The position numbers were made by a program, and so were the translations under genes. 64,000 bases of DNA from Zhengitettix transpicula (lineage: Eukaryota; Arthropoda; Insecta; Orthoptera; Tetrigidae): contig CM073590.1 in the NCBI GenBank assembly GCA_037074705.1, positions 53,275,895-53,339,894 of the forward strand, in the 5' to 3' direction. Below are positions 1-11,521 of this stretch, piece by piece (positions within the stretch are counted from its first letter, which is position 1; each line of letters begins with the position of its first letter). Under the pieces are notes generated by a model that ran no database searches, was not told the origin of the DNA, and saw nothing but the letters and a program-made list of their open reading frames with translations.

Positions 1-870
1 TTGCCACAGTTAACAGTAACCTGCAGTAATTTGCAGTATGTCCCGATTATTTGGCCCTCCTGGCATTTGGGGGGGGGGTCTTTTGGACCTCTACATACTT
101 CAATTTTTACAGCAGTATAAGCAATATGCTTGATACTGTATATTTCCTCTAAATTTTGCTCGTTGTGTAAAGTTATAGAATATGATTAGTTCTCCTTCTG
201 CGGTTTTCTTCCTAAATTGATATATTTTAATGCCTCTTATATTAAGCTCTTCTGCTACTTCTTCTTTGGACTCTTGCTTGGGTAACCCTTTTATTACAAC
301 TATTTTTGGTTGTTTGGTTTTGATTGGATGGGTGTAATAATGATCGTTGTTTTTATTTAGAAGAGTTTGTACATTCTTGTAATCCACTTTGTTAAAACAA
401 TGTATTTTCATTTTCTCTGCATATTTCAAAATTCTCTCGGGCTTTTCTGTAGTAATATTCTGTATTGAGGCTCACAATTGGTAGTATTCTTGTTCTTTTT
501 GCATTTTGTGACTAGTGACGCGATGTAACACTCCGAGAACAGTTATAGATACCCAATCTTCCTCCATCTCACTTGCATGGTCACTAAAAGGTTCGAATCT
601 GTTAGATACAGATATTTCTTTCGTAATATTTGCCTCTTTAATTATGTCTAGGCTAGTTCTGGCTATCTTACGTTTTCCTTTGGCTAGTTAATATTGTTGT
701 TCATGCATTCCTGTATCAAACAGTTCGCGATTGTACATAAACGTTTGTTCAACGGATATCCCAACTTGTGTTTGGCTTTGTTTATTTTCTTTTGCAGTTT
801 GAGATTCCTAAACACTGTTTGGATTCATATTACTATTTGATACTTCGGTCTACACTACCGGATTGGACTC
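1..870 (-). pseudogene. Jockey-type LINE ORF1 (gag-like) relic
   Basis: Read on the minus strand, this is a broken nucleic-acid-binding ORF1 of a jockey-like non-LTR retrotransposon. From about 700 down to 100 one can follow an N-terminal stretch ending in SNRFEPFSDHASEMEED, the usual 'NRF..L' lead-in of these gag proteins. Next comes the PRE_C2HC-like segment (residues PKIVVIKGLP, then EEVAEEL). Below about 100 there is a degenerate zinc-knuckle-like stretch (KCQEGQIIGTYCKLLQV). Several stops and at least one frameshift interrupt it, and the longest open piece is 109 codons (100-429). No ORF2 or reverse transcriptase is seen beside it, and the element may continue left of the window. The family call is fairly safe; the clade is not. 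Confidence 0.6.
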
Positions 871-3076
871 CATATGTCACGGTATATAGCCTTCACTGAC
901 CCGACCGCGCGACGGCCGATCCCCGAGTATCACTGGGAGTACGGTTTGTGTGCAGGTTTGAGTTTTAGTCTAATATACCCACTTCAAAGCACTACCTTGC
1001 TTCTGACTAATGATAGTATCGAGCTCCTTCGACCCGACAGTAACGACGACGAATGCGAAAGTGATAAAGATGATTTATCTTCGTTTCAGAAGAGTTTTAC
1101 GTTTTTATTCTCTTTTGTTCCAGGTTAGTCATATTCTTCCCAGAGGATTTGATATTTACTATAAGTCCTAATAACTCTGTACTCTTTTCCTGGTCATTTT
1201 ATGCAGAATTTATAGGTTTTAGGAACACAATTTCTGGTTTAAATTGTATTGATTGGTTTTAAGGTAAATATAAATCTAAACTGGAAATGAATATTATATC
1301 GTGGATTTTTCACAGTGATATAAAGTGATATAAAGCTTTTGTAAAAGGATCAAGTATTTTTGGATATTCTTCAATGTAGATTTTTATATTTAAATAAGAA
1401 CAATTATTATAAATAATATACTGTAGTGTACACAACCGCGATAAATTAATTGGCAGTATTTTATTTTATCAGTTTTATATTTTAATTTACGAAACGAAGA
1501 ATCGTGAGCAATTAATATTCTCATGTTCAGCCCGGCGAGGGAAATTCCCGCGACTCAGGTAATGAGTAAACAGAGTGTCCTCCTTTTGTGAGGTTTAAAA
1601 TATTGTGTCTCTTTGGTTACAAGAATTTAGCACGTTCAGACAAGGCCCTCCGATAGATTGGCACCGTCGCGGACTTGTGTTCCCAGGCCCCTAAATTGGC
1701 TATGTGAACCTCAGACGGGGTGTCGCTAATTAAAATATTGAGATTTGTGGAGGAGCAAATCTGATTCCTATTGGCTAAGAATCCAAGATTTTGTGGGTGG
1801 AATTTCGACAAACTGAGGTGTGAAGGGAGGTTACAGAGCAAACAGAAGTTAGTAAGTTTTGCGGAAGTTATGGAGAAGTTGGGTTTTGGAGCGTTAGTTA
1901 GATTTTTGTTGTAATATGGTATAAGTTGGTGTTTGGAGAAGTAAGGGAAAGTTAGTTTACCGATTTAGATGGAGAGTTAGTTAGTTTTAGTTAGTTTTTG
2001 AGAAATTAGTGAGAAGTTGGAAAGTGGGGAAGATATAGTGTAGACATCAATTTCAGTTTACGATCAGTTTAAGAAATTTTTACCATAAGTTCGGGGAGTT
2101 TTAATCAATTGAAGAAATTTGCACCGTCCTGCTGAGGAGAACCTGTAAGCCAGCTGTGTGACTATCTTCCAGGACATACGAGAAATTGCTGAGTCCGTCC
2201 GGGCTACCTGACTTACCTGTCAGAACATGAGCGATAATGTACTGGGACGATAAACGTCAAAGTCGGTTTATGAAAGTCATCGTATTTTAGCCCACCAACC
2301 GCTATGAGAAATTGTCTTTGTTTTTTCCTTTTGTTTATTTGAATATCTTGTAGTTTCAGAGCTGAAAAATAATGTTTCCTTTGGCGTTTGTTAATAATAT
2401 ATGAATTATTAATTATTGTATTTATTTCACACTGCCACACAATTAATTTTTTTTAGAAATAAATAATTAAGTAAATTAATTATCTCAAAATTATATAATA
2501 AAAATACCCATAAAAAGCTTATAAAAACATTACAATAGTATAAACAAAAACTCATATGTTGAAATAAAGTAATCTCACTGTTAACTTAGATGTACTACAA
2601 CTGATCTAAATGCTATAACATTTAAAAAAAATTCCGATGGTATTGTCGTTGTCGTTGTCGTTGGCAAAAACTGTCAGAATCGTAGATGTGCCCATTTTAT
2701 TTTGCAGATCGATATTTGTGGTTCGAATATAGGTTTCGTAAAAGATCTGCTCCGAGTGAGAAGTCATATAACTTCCGGAAAAATTGAACAAATATTTAAA
2801 TCGTACCCATCGCCAGTGGAGGCTTAATAGCTTAGATGCTAATTATTCAATTAATTAAATATCCTGATATCAGCGTTCACGATGTCGATCGCTTACACCA
2901 CCGCTGTTTTCAGGAAGAAAATCTAAGTAAAACTGAGTGAAGTATATCTTGAGACACAGTTTACTGTTAAAATATTCATATCCTTTTGGGAACAATTTTA
3001 CTATATATAAATATGTATATAATGTGGTAATTACGAACATGTAATTAGTTAAAAAATAAAATTTTACTATTTTCAT
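871..3076. other. No recognisable gene; AT-rich spacer
   Basis: I see no gene here. An 84-codon ORF at 874-1128 with an acidic tail resembles nothing I know. Bases 1840-2060 are a GTTAG/GAAG-rich low-complexity purine stretch, and 2649-2666 is a short GTCGTT repeat. Confidence 0.4.
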
Positions 3077-3879
3077 TATCGGCGGCGTAAATATGAGGCC
3101 ATTGCATTATAGCTTAAGGATTGGCTACAAGAATATGGAGCCTATAATTCTTGCTTGCTAGAGTTGCATTGTTGCCTCAGGCAGCACTGAGACGTACGGA
3201 ACTTGAGAGATTCAGAGTTGCTCGGAGCAGGATGGCGGAATGTGTTTTGAGGAGTCCGTTTTCAATGTACCCGGGACCACGACTGAGCAAGTGTGATTTG
3301 GAAGCTGAGAAATGTTGTATTAAAAGTCCCCGGGTTTTGGAATTGAAAGTCGCCAGTGTGGAATTATATTTCGTCTATTGCCATGTTAGAGTAATTATCA
3401 AAGATTTAGAGAACAAAGCTATCAACTGTGATTGTTCAAACAAAGTTATCAACCGTTAGGAGCAGAATGTGATTTGTGTTTGCAAACTAAAATTTCTTTA
3501 AATTAATTGAAATGTGGCCTTTTTGTGATGTTTTTTTTAAAAAAACAAGTGAGATCGAGCCCAGATGAACAGATAAGGGTAAAGTAGACAAAAAGGAATT
3601 TTATTATAGTGTAAATATAATTATCGTCAGATTTCGAATTTCGATCATTTCATTTAAAATAATAATAACTTAAGTCAGGAATATTTTGCCTTGTAAGATT
3701 TAAATTGTAATTTATGTAACTATCTTTCTTCCCGATAGGGTTGCCCTGAAAATTAAGCCGTGGCACAACAATATCAACTTGTAAAATTTCAACTGAGATA
3801 AAAATTTGTTTTATTAAATTAGTTTTGTTATATTTTAAATTGTTGTTTTCATTTCAATGCTTTCATTTTGTTTATAACA
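3077..3879 (+). mobile_element. LTR-like unit, copy A
   Basis: This segment matches 39655-40486 in the same orientation over its full length but is strongly diverged. Shared landmarks are GGCGGCGTAAA at the start, ACAAGAATATG, ATTATCGTCAGATTT, and CCCTGAAAATTAAGCCGTGG near the end (CCCTGAGAAATAGCCGTGG in the other copy). Just past the end lies AAATTGGTGCTTTAACGTGG, which looks like the primer-binding junction of a Ty3/gypsy-type retrotransposon (usually TGGCGCC-AACGTGGGG). A 102-codon ORF at 3151-3459 falls inside and is not conserved as an ORF in copy B. No gag-pol is found downstream, so it is probably a solo or truncated LTR. Confidence 0.5.
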
Positions 3880-3899
3880 AAATTGGTGCTTTAACGTGG

Positions 3900-4959
3900 G
3901 GCAAAATATATAAAATTAACTTTTATTTTATTTATTACAATATATATATATAAAGTTTTATTCCAGACACAGTGTTCCGCTAAACCCTCTAAAAGACTAT
4001 TAAGCATTTATAAAATTCATTTCACTTTTCTTAAAAAGGTACTTGTCTTATCTAATCACTCTTATGCGATTGGAGGAAAATATCTTCCATATCTTTTCTT
4101 TGGAGAATTTATCTCATAAATACAGGTGAATCCGTCTATTTCTGTTCAAGGCTTTAACAATATATTTCATCATCCTTAATTTCAAATTGTTGATAAAGCG
4201 TATTTAGGTCTCATAAAATAAACAATTAATTAATAAAATATTCAAGAAGACAAATTAATTAAATGAAAAAGCAAGAGCACGTTTCGTACGTTTCGGCAAT
4301 CTTTGTTGCTTTTTTCAGTTGTGACATACATGTAAAATGTGATAACTTTTGAGTAAGTTGCGGTACAATTAGTGAAACAAATAATAGATATATATCTAAG
4401 TTAAAAGATGTGTAGACAAATATCGTCGTATTTAGATCGAATCGCCAACAGACTTGAAGTAAAGTGTTAATGTATTATAGTATTTATGATTCTGGTACGT
4501 TTCCATGCATGTCACGAGTGCTGAATGTAACTGATGCTGCTATCTTCTCAGGTCCCTGCGAAGCTCAGCTCTCACCAGTCTCGAAGTTGCTGCTCTCTAT
4601 ACGCCAAGTGGATTAACTACGGAGCATAAACGTGTCGTGAAAATTAGCTAAATTTCGATGGCATAATGATCTCGGAGAACAAAAAAGAATATTCTTTCAT
4701 ATTGAACATAAAGATGTCGAAGACAAAACTAAAACTCAAATCGAAAGATGATGGTAAAATTGGTTAATTTTATTATTTGTGTTAGCTCACTGCGTTTATT
4801 TATATTAGCACGGAGAAGAAATTAATTCCAACTCATGATCAACACGTGTTTTATCCGACATCGAGAGTCCCTTTTTCATAACAGTTTACTCCTTTACGCA
4901 CAATCCTTGACCTTCGCCGACAAACAGCTACTTCAACTTTAACCGACTTATGAATTCTC
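3900..4959. other. No recognisable gene
   Basis: AT-rich sequence without a supportable ORF. At 4265-4318 there is an imperfect dyad containing ACGTTTCGGCAATCTTTG, of the kind often seen at the ends of foldback or Penelope-like elements. No partner arm was found. Confidence 0.35.
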
Positions 4960-5130
4960 CTGAAACCTTAAATACACACGATACCTTAAGAGAGTCTAAA
5001 GAGTCCAGGTGCATTTAGAGAGTGAAAATTTATCCTGTTACCTTAACGGAGTCAAAAATTCTCACGGCACCCTAAGGGAGTAAAAACTTCCTGTTGCCTT
5101 AAAAGAGGTAAAAATACTCCTGTCATATTC
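4960..5130. repeat. Minisatellite fragment, ~30-bp units
   Basis: About five or six diverged copies of a unit of the form CCTTAAGAGAGTCAAAAAT followed by ACTCCCGGTA. The same unit forms the long array at 8755-9650. It is probably an old fragment of that dispersed repeat family. Confidence 0.6.
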
Positions 5131-7424
5131 TACCCCGCTCATAAGTGCTTAAATTGAACTTAACCGCTTGGATTATATTGTTGCAGTTCTGAGGAAAAAA
5201 TAGATCAAACTCAAAAAATCTACTTTTAAAATTGGCCAAAAACCTGTCAAAGAGACATGTAGTTCATAATTTAAACTTTGATGTCACCATTAAGAAATTA
5301 ATTGTGTGCAATGTAGAGACTAAGACAGTCAAAATTAATTTCTGTTTATGAAGGACCGTTCAAAATGAATGAAGTGTTAGGTCCTAATAAGTATATTATC
5401 AACAAGGGACGGTCCTGCACAAATTAAGACATTCAATATCTGTAACTTGGATCCTTAGTTTGACAGAGACAACCGTTCTAGCTAATTAGTTAGCATCCTT
5501 CCTTTTCTGTCACTAATCTCTTCATATATACTATTCTACTTCTAGTATTATTATTTGATTTATTTACACATATGGCTGTAATATTTAAGTACTGAGTGTA
5601 TGATTATGGGTTCGTTATCTAGACCCGGCTACCCTTGTCTATGGCTGGTCACCGACTGCGCTTTATTATAACTTCCAGCCGACTGCCTATATTCTTCCCG
5701 GCTCTCCTCCAATTTCGATTCTCCCGGTCTCGAAATATAAAAGTTGACCAATCTCTGCAAATTTTGTTTGGATGCTATTTGTTGTCCTCAGCCAAGATTA
5801 TCAATGAATAAAACCGAATAATTCCAAATGTCTGAAATTTTGGTGTTCCCGTCTGAGAAACAGATGTTTGTAACGAATCTGTAATGTATATCTTTGGATA
5901 CTCTCTCCTGAAGTAGGAGAGGAGACGATCTTTGGAAGTGGTGAGAGGAGCAAGAGTTGTTGTGTTGTTTTATTCTCTGAGTTAGAGAGAGAGAGAGAGA
6001 GAAAGAATAATGGTTTTGAAGGAGATGTAGTGTGAGGTAGTTAAGGGTAATAAATTGAAAACTCAAATAAATTATTGTAGTTTTCATCAAAAGTAATAGA
6101 ACAAGATGATTAGATCCGTCATTAGAAGACAGCACGAGCCTTGAGAGGAGGAGTATCTTGACAAGATAAGTAATGTATTTTGTGTTAAACGTTTAATTAA
6201 ATCAAATACTTAAAAAAAGAAAATTACATGTTTCCGGGTTCTAATAATGTCTGTCGTCACTCGAAGCTGTCAGTCACCATTTTTAACGCCTCCTTGTCCG
6301 AGTCCAGTAGCCCCACATCCTAACTAAACAAACGTCTTCCACTTTCCGAAATAACTTGCTTTACTATATCATTCATTACATTGTCATTAAATGTCTTATA
6401 TTTGATCGTCTTATCAGTCTTTCCAACTCGCAAGCATTAGGGCTTCTCTATTAATATTCTATATTTGCAGAATATGTTTTATTTGGGATTGGATACTCTC
6501 AGATTCTTTACTACAGCTAGTTCCATGTCTCTAAATTAATATAATTTTATTTGTGTCTTGTGTATAGTACTTCGTGTTATTTCACTTCATTATTTTTTTT
6601 TTGCTTTATATTGTTCACGTCAAAATGACTGATTTTATCGATGTCAGTCAACAAGACAGTTGAAGTTACCAAAGAATGGCAAGTAGTTATTGGCCAAGAC
6701 TGAACGCCTTGCTGCAAGTGACTGCCAATGCCAGTAAAATACGAATGTTTAACTCGCTAGCGCTGCTTCCTAACAGTAGCTTCTCGCACTTCTTGCACTG
6801 TGTAAACGAATCACTATGCCAGTCGACGAATTGTTATGCAAGTCAGCAAACGCTGTGAGTCCTTATGTAATTGTGTTCTTGTGGACAAAAATACACGAAA
6901 ACAGATCTTTAAAGTACTACTAGTCAATACACTGACACCTTTTTAAACAAACGTTTCACGGAGGATAGATGCGTTGAATTGCACGTAAATGAATACTGCC
7001 AGCTGAAAGTAGTCAGTACCTCAGATTGTATGCCATTTATTAGAACAGTGTAAACAGCTATTTGGAGAGTCTGAGCGCTGGCAATGCGGCAAAATGTAAC
7101 ATCATCCCCCAGCCAATTCTTTTTCTCTAGGCAAATTTATCTTTTTCACCAAAGTCATCGTCATTGCTATTTCAACTTTGTTGTTAGTAGAGTGAAAATT
7201 ATAGTTAGTCTATTCCAGTAGCTCCATCAAACGATCTGTGATCTGGATCCGTAAGAAATCTCATCAACGCACTTACTCGTATATAGATACCTAATTCGTG
7301 CAGGGTGTATTGCCATTACTCGCATTTGAATTGGTTCCCCTTCTGGACGTCCCAACTTACTAAAAAAAATAAACACCCATTACAATTTGACACGCTTGCT
7401 GTAAGTGAGAAGCAAAAATAAAAG
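5131..7424. other. No recognisable gene
   Basis: Nothing with recognisable protein similarity. There is a GA microsatellite at about 5986-6002, which also generates a spurious minus-strand ORF (5788-6135). A TATA-like box in a short GC-richer context lies at 5736-5745. The ORF at 6676-6858 is short and unrecognised. Confidence 0.35.
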
Positions 7425-7600
7425 ACTTTTCAATGCTGTAGTGTAGGGGTCGAATCCCGGCGAGGGCATGGATGTTGGTGTACATGAGAGATACTCTCGT
7501 CAAACCAGTCCCCCGGCAAGATAAATTGAGTTCCCATAATGAGGTACTAATTACCTGAGTTGATGCGACTGTAAATAAATCAATAATTAAAAAAACTATT
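7425..7600 (+). mobile_element. tRNA-derived SINE, 3' part
   Basis: GGGGTCGAATCCCGGCGAGG at 7446 is a good RNA polymerase III B-box (GGTTCGAATCC type) in the context typical of insect tRNA-derived SINEs. It is followed by a unique body and an AT-rich tail (AATAAATCAATAATTAAAAA). The A-box half is not recognisable, so the copy is 5'-truncated or diverged. A tRNA gene is excluded because no cloverleaf can be built around the B-box. Confidence 0.6.
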
Positions 7601-7854
7601 TCAATTTTGGAAGGCGGTCAAAAGGCAGCCTTTTCCATAACCCAACTTTGGATAGATCTACCCAATTGCGATGCGTAATATGAACACATTAAGTATGGTA
7701 TAGGGAGTCGAAAATATGTTTTTCAAAAAATAATGTAACAGAAGTGAATAGGTGAGACTATTTTATAAACCTAATATGAAATACTTTTATTGGATTTTTA
7801 CTCATTATCATCCATTAAATTAATTATTGTGTCAATAATTTGATTTAATATTAA

Positions 7855-8568
7855 CTAGCTAGGTGCCGGCGTTGCCCGGGTATTTTTTTATATAAGCCCA
7901 AAAAAGTATTTAATTCCAGATTAATCTATAAGTCAAGATGTGATTTAACTTACCTATCTGAGGTAATACTAATTTCTTCATAACCCATCAGTGGTTTTAG
8001 AGAAGCATAAATACTCTCGATATTAAATATTATCAAAAATACTCTTGGTAACTTAAGAGCGTCGAAAATATTTCCGGTGCGTGCCGTTTTGTTTCTTGTA
8101 AAAATACCAACACCGTCCACTACCGCCCCTGTGGGTTAACCGACAAGTTGAATGTCATAATTAAGTTACATCCATAACCCCAAATTCGACTCCAATCTCG
8201 GTTGTTTTCAAGTTATTTTATGTAACGCCTTCCCCCACCCCCTCCCAAAAACACTCCCCCAAAGGTTTATTCCCCTCTCATACCGTAAGGATCTATTATT
8301 ATACAGAAACAACATCGGGAGAAACATTGTCAATCTCATTGAACACGAAAAATTGTTTCGACGCAAATATAAGGCCGTTTTAGCATGTTTAAATATTTCC
8401 ACCCCATCTACCTCCGCTCATAGGATAGGTAGTCGTGTATCCCCACTGTTCGTTTGAGGTTCGAAACAAATATGTGAATAAAATTTGGTCGAAATCGCTC
8501 CACGCGTTCATATTTGCGTACGGAACATACACAAACACACACACGTAGGTCTACAGTCAATTTAATTT
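7855..8568 (-). repeat. Dispersed repeat family R1, copy I
   Basis: Begins with CTAGCTAGGTGCCGGCGTTG followed by CCCGGG. It runs through a tract with the minisatellite theme (8030-8065) and the GT-rich 'TGTAACGCC..CCCCCACCCC' segment (8220-8290). It ends in a segment with TCGAAATCGCTCCACGCGTT and ACACACACACG. The order is the reverse of the copy at 19095-21560. The terminal CGGGCAACG/CTAGT motif is widespread in arthropod genomes, but I cannot assign a class. No transposase is seen. Confidence 0.55.
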
Positions 8569-10010
8569 GACTAGCTGAGTGTCCAGCAATGTTCGGGTAT
8601 TTAGATTATATAAGGCCGAAAAAGTTTCTATTTCTAATCTATTAATCAAGAAGTGATGTAACCTATCGATGCAGAGGGAATACTAATTTTTCATCAGAAT
8701 CCCCCACCCCTCGCTGTGCTTTTAGTTAAGAATATTTACTCCCGTTACGAAATATAAAAAAAATACTGTTAGTACCCACAGAGCGTCAAAAATGTACGCA
8801 ATGCGTTTAGAGAAACAAGAATATTCTTGGCACCCTAACAAACTAAAAAGTATACTGTGTGCCCTAATACAGTCTACCTTAAGAAAGTTAACTACACTCC
8901 CAGTGACCTAAGCGAGTCAAAATTCCTTCATGTAACTCAAGAGTGTTAGAAATACCCCCGGTATTATTGAGAATAAATAATACTCAAAGTACCTTAAGAG
9001 AATCAAAATTCTTTCCCATACCTTAAGAGAAGCGAGTCAAAGTTTCTCCATGTATCTTGAGAGAATAAAAAACACTCCCGGTATAACTGACAGTAAGAAA
9101 TTCTCCAAAGACCTGAAAAGAAATAAAATTATTTTCCGTACCTTAAGATAGTCAAAATTACTCCTAATTCTTGCAGCCTAAGAGAGTGAAAATTACTTTC
9201 TGTTCCTTAAGCATGTTAAAAACCCCCGACAGGTTACAAAATCGAAAATAGTCACGGTACTTTAAGAAGGGCAAAAATGCGTTTATTACATTAAGAGATT
9301 CAAAAAGAGTCCCTGTACCCTAATAGAGAAAAAAAATACTCCCGATACCGAATGGCAGTCAGAAATATTACCAATACCTTAGAGTGAGGACAAATTATAG
9401 TCCCAGTATCTTATGCGAGTCAAAAGCATGTTCATAAGATGAAGAGAATCAGACATATTCTCTTTAGAATAAGAAGGACAAAAATACTTCTGTTAACTTC
9501 AGTGAGTCTAAATTACTCTCGTTCCCTTAGAACGCGATAAATATTTCCAGTACCCTAAAGGAGTCTAAAATCTTCCTGGTGCCGTAAGAGGATCAAAAAT
9601 ATCCCTGTACTTAAAGAGTTAAAAATACTTCTTGTAATTTATAATGTATTTAAAATACTACCCCCACCTATATAGGTGATAGGGTGTTTTACCGAACCAG
9701 TGTTTGTTTCGTATAGTAAGTAACGTCTGACAAAAAATTGCTTGAATTCGCTGCACATGTTTAAGATTATCCGCGCAACTTTGTTTCTCCTTCTATCCCT
9801 ACTCACAAGGATAAAGGACAACTTAAATGTCATAAATGTCATAATTAAATTCAGCAACTTCCATAACACCGGATTTAACTCCAATCACGGAGTCATTTGG
9901 CTATCACGGTTGTTTTTGCTTTATTTTTATGTAACGCCATTCCACCTCAACCCGTAAGAGGTTGAAATAACCCAAAATTCCATCTGGAGAAACACTGTCA
10001 TTTTAAACGA
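8569..10010 (-). repeat. Dispersed repeat family R1, copy II
   Basis: A second copy of R1 immediately abuts the first. It has the same start (CTAGCTGAGTGTCCAGCAAT) and the same 'AGTATTTAATTCCAGATTAA'-like second block (8620-8700). The middle is almost entirely a minisatellite (8755-9650), followed by the CCCCCACC/TATAGG segment at 9660 and the R1 unit theme up to about 10000. The two ORFs here (9639-9957) are by-products of the repeat. Confidence 0.55.
8755..9650. repeat. Minisatellite array, ~30-bp unit
   Basis: Some 25-30 diverged copies of a unit close to CCTTAAGAGAGTCAAAAAT plus ACTCCCGGTA, in head-to-tail order. Units vary by substitutions and by one to a few indels. The array is internal to repeat R1 copy II. 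Small outposts of the same unit occur at 4960-5130 and 8030-8065. Confidence 0.75.
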
Positions 10011-11521
10011 TAATTAGCAAAATGGCAGACAAAATTAAGTGAGACGAAAGGAAAAGTTTCCAGAATCGTTGTGTGGTATTTATATCAAAACTTCATTTTG
10101 TCTGTCGTTTGGCTAATTAATTTAATTATTGTATTTTAAAACAGAAGTATTATATTTTCATCTAAATTTTAAACATTTCGTAATTTTAAATCCTGAAACC
10201 CCTGTCTATTTTTTTAAATTATGGAAGCGAAACTTTTAGCTAAGCATTATGACAATATGAATACTTTTTTAGAATTGTGTATTCATTAAAATGACACAGG
10301 AATTTAAAAGGATCAACTTTTATGTATGCAATAAAATCTTTCTTTTGTAAAAGTCTGCGAAATAGACCTCTAGGATCGCGATGGCAGATTTACCAATCCC
10401 ATAAATTATTGGATTTAGCTGTCCATCCATTAATGTAGTAATGAACATAATCAAATGATCCACTATCAAGTTATTCTAATAATCAAATGATCGCTCATTC
10501 AAACACGTACTTTTGATATATTTTTTCTGCATATGAACATTTATTAAAAAGCAAGCAAAAAATGGGAACATTTCGATAAAATGCGAAATATGTTAGAATT
10601 ATTATAACTTCTGCTACTTCTTCTGTCACTCAAGGGAACAAATACTAGGAGATGCCACTAAATACTTGCGAAATCCGTTAGTATTTGGGAAGTCAAAATC
10701 ATAAATGCCTCCTATTTACTTATATTTACTAACAATCAGATTACATATTATCTTTATGCTAATTTTATAATATGTACAGTGTATAAGAGTTACTTGTACT
10801 GAAGTACAGTCTACTGGCAAGCATCTATTCAGTCTTCGATTGTCTATATTAGTGGATTGGGACGGGTTTCAAGTTTCGTATGATTTTTGCGATTCTTATC
10901 TTTAGTTCTACTCCGGAAGTCCATATAGGTTTTATCATTGATTTGAATATAAGTAGTTTGTTTTCTATTGATAATTTTGATTTGCATTTAATCAGCCAAT
11001 TTAGTACTTTAGTTTTTAATTCTATTTGCTTTTTATTTATATGAACATAAATAAAATCATATTCTTAAACAGCAGTATTTTATGTCAAATAAATACTTCA
11101 AATTAAATATCTTATTATTTATCGTCCGTATTTAAGAAATATGAAAAATGAGTGAATTTCTATGTTTAATCATCTACTTCAAGATTTAAATGCGGAATAA
11201 TCGAATGATTCATTCATCGCTAGTATTCATAATTCTCGTAATTTTAAATATAATCTTCATTCGTATATCGACCAAAAAAGTAAAAAAAAAATTAAGTTTA
11301 AACTAAATGATAATAAAATATACTTGCATTAACAAAAACTAATTTGTAGTGATCTTCAATAATCTAATGATCGATTATAATCATTCGATTATGCCCATAA
11401 CTTCTTTGTATTTTGACAAATTATGTTGTTCAAACTAAAAGGTTGCAAACAAAGAGATATATTTGTTTATATATGTCTTTGGTTGCAAAAGTAACATTGC
11501 TTTCTTAGAATAAAAGTAGCA
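10011..11521. other. AT-rich 5' flank of syntaxin-17
   Basis: No coding potential is visible. The stretch carries several variants of an AATCGAATGATT-like motif (about 10450-10500, 11195-11215, 11355-11396). I see no clear TATA box in front of the start codon at 11522. Confidence 0.35.

Noticed and set aside
874..1128. 84-codon plus ORF with acidic tail
   Set aside because: Not recognisable, no splice or promoter context, lies at the end of a LINE relic.
3151..3459. 102-codon plus ORF
   Set aside because: Falls inside LTR-like copy A and is not kept in copy B.
5788..6135. 115-codon minus-strand ORF
   Set aside because: Runs through a GA microsatellite; composition is serine/leucine low-complexity with no domain.
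7440..7470. tRNA gene suggested by the B-box
   Set aside because: No acceptor stem or anticodon arm can be formed; the context is that of a SINE.
8755..9650. CRISPR-like array
   Set aside because: Units are contiguous, diverged and without spacers; this is a eukaryotic minisatellite.
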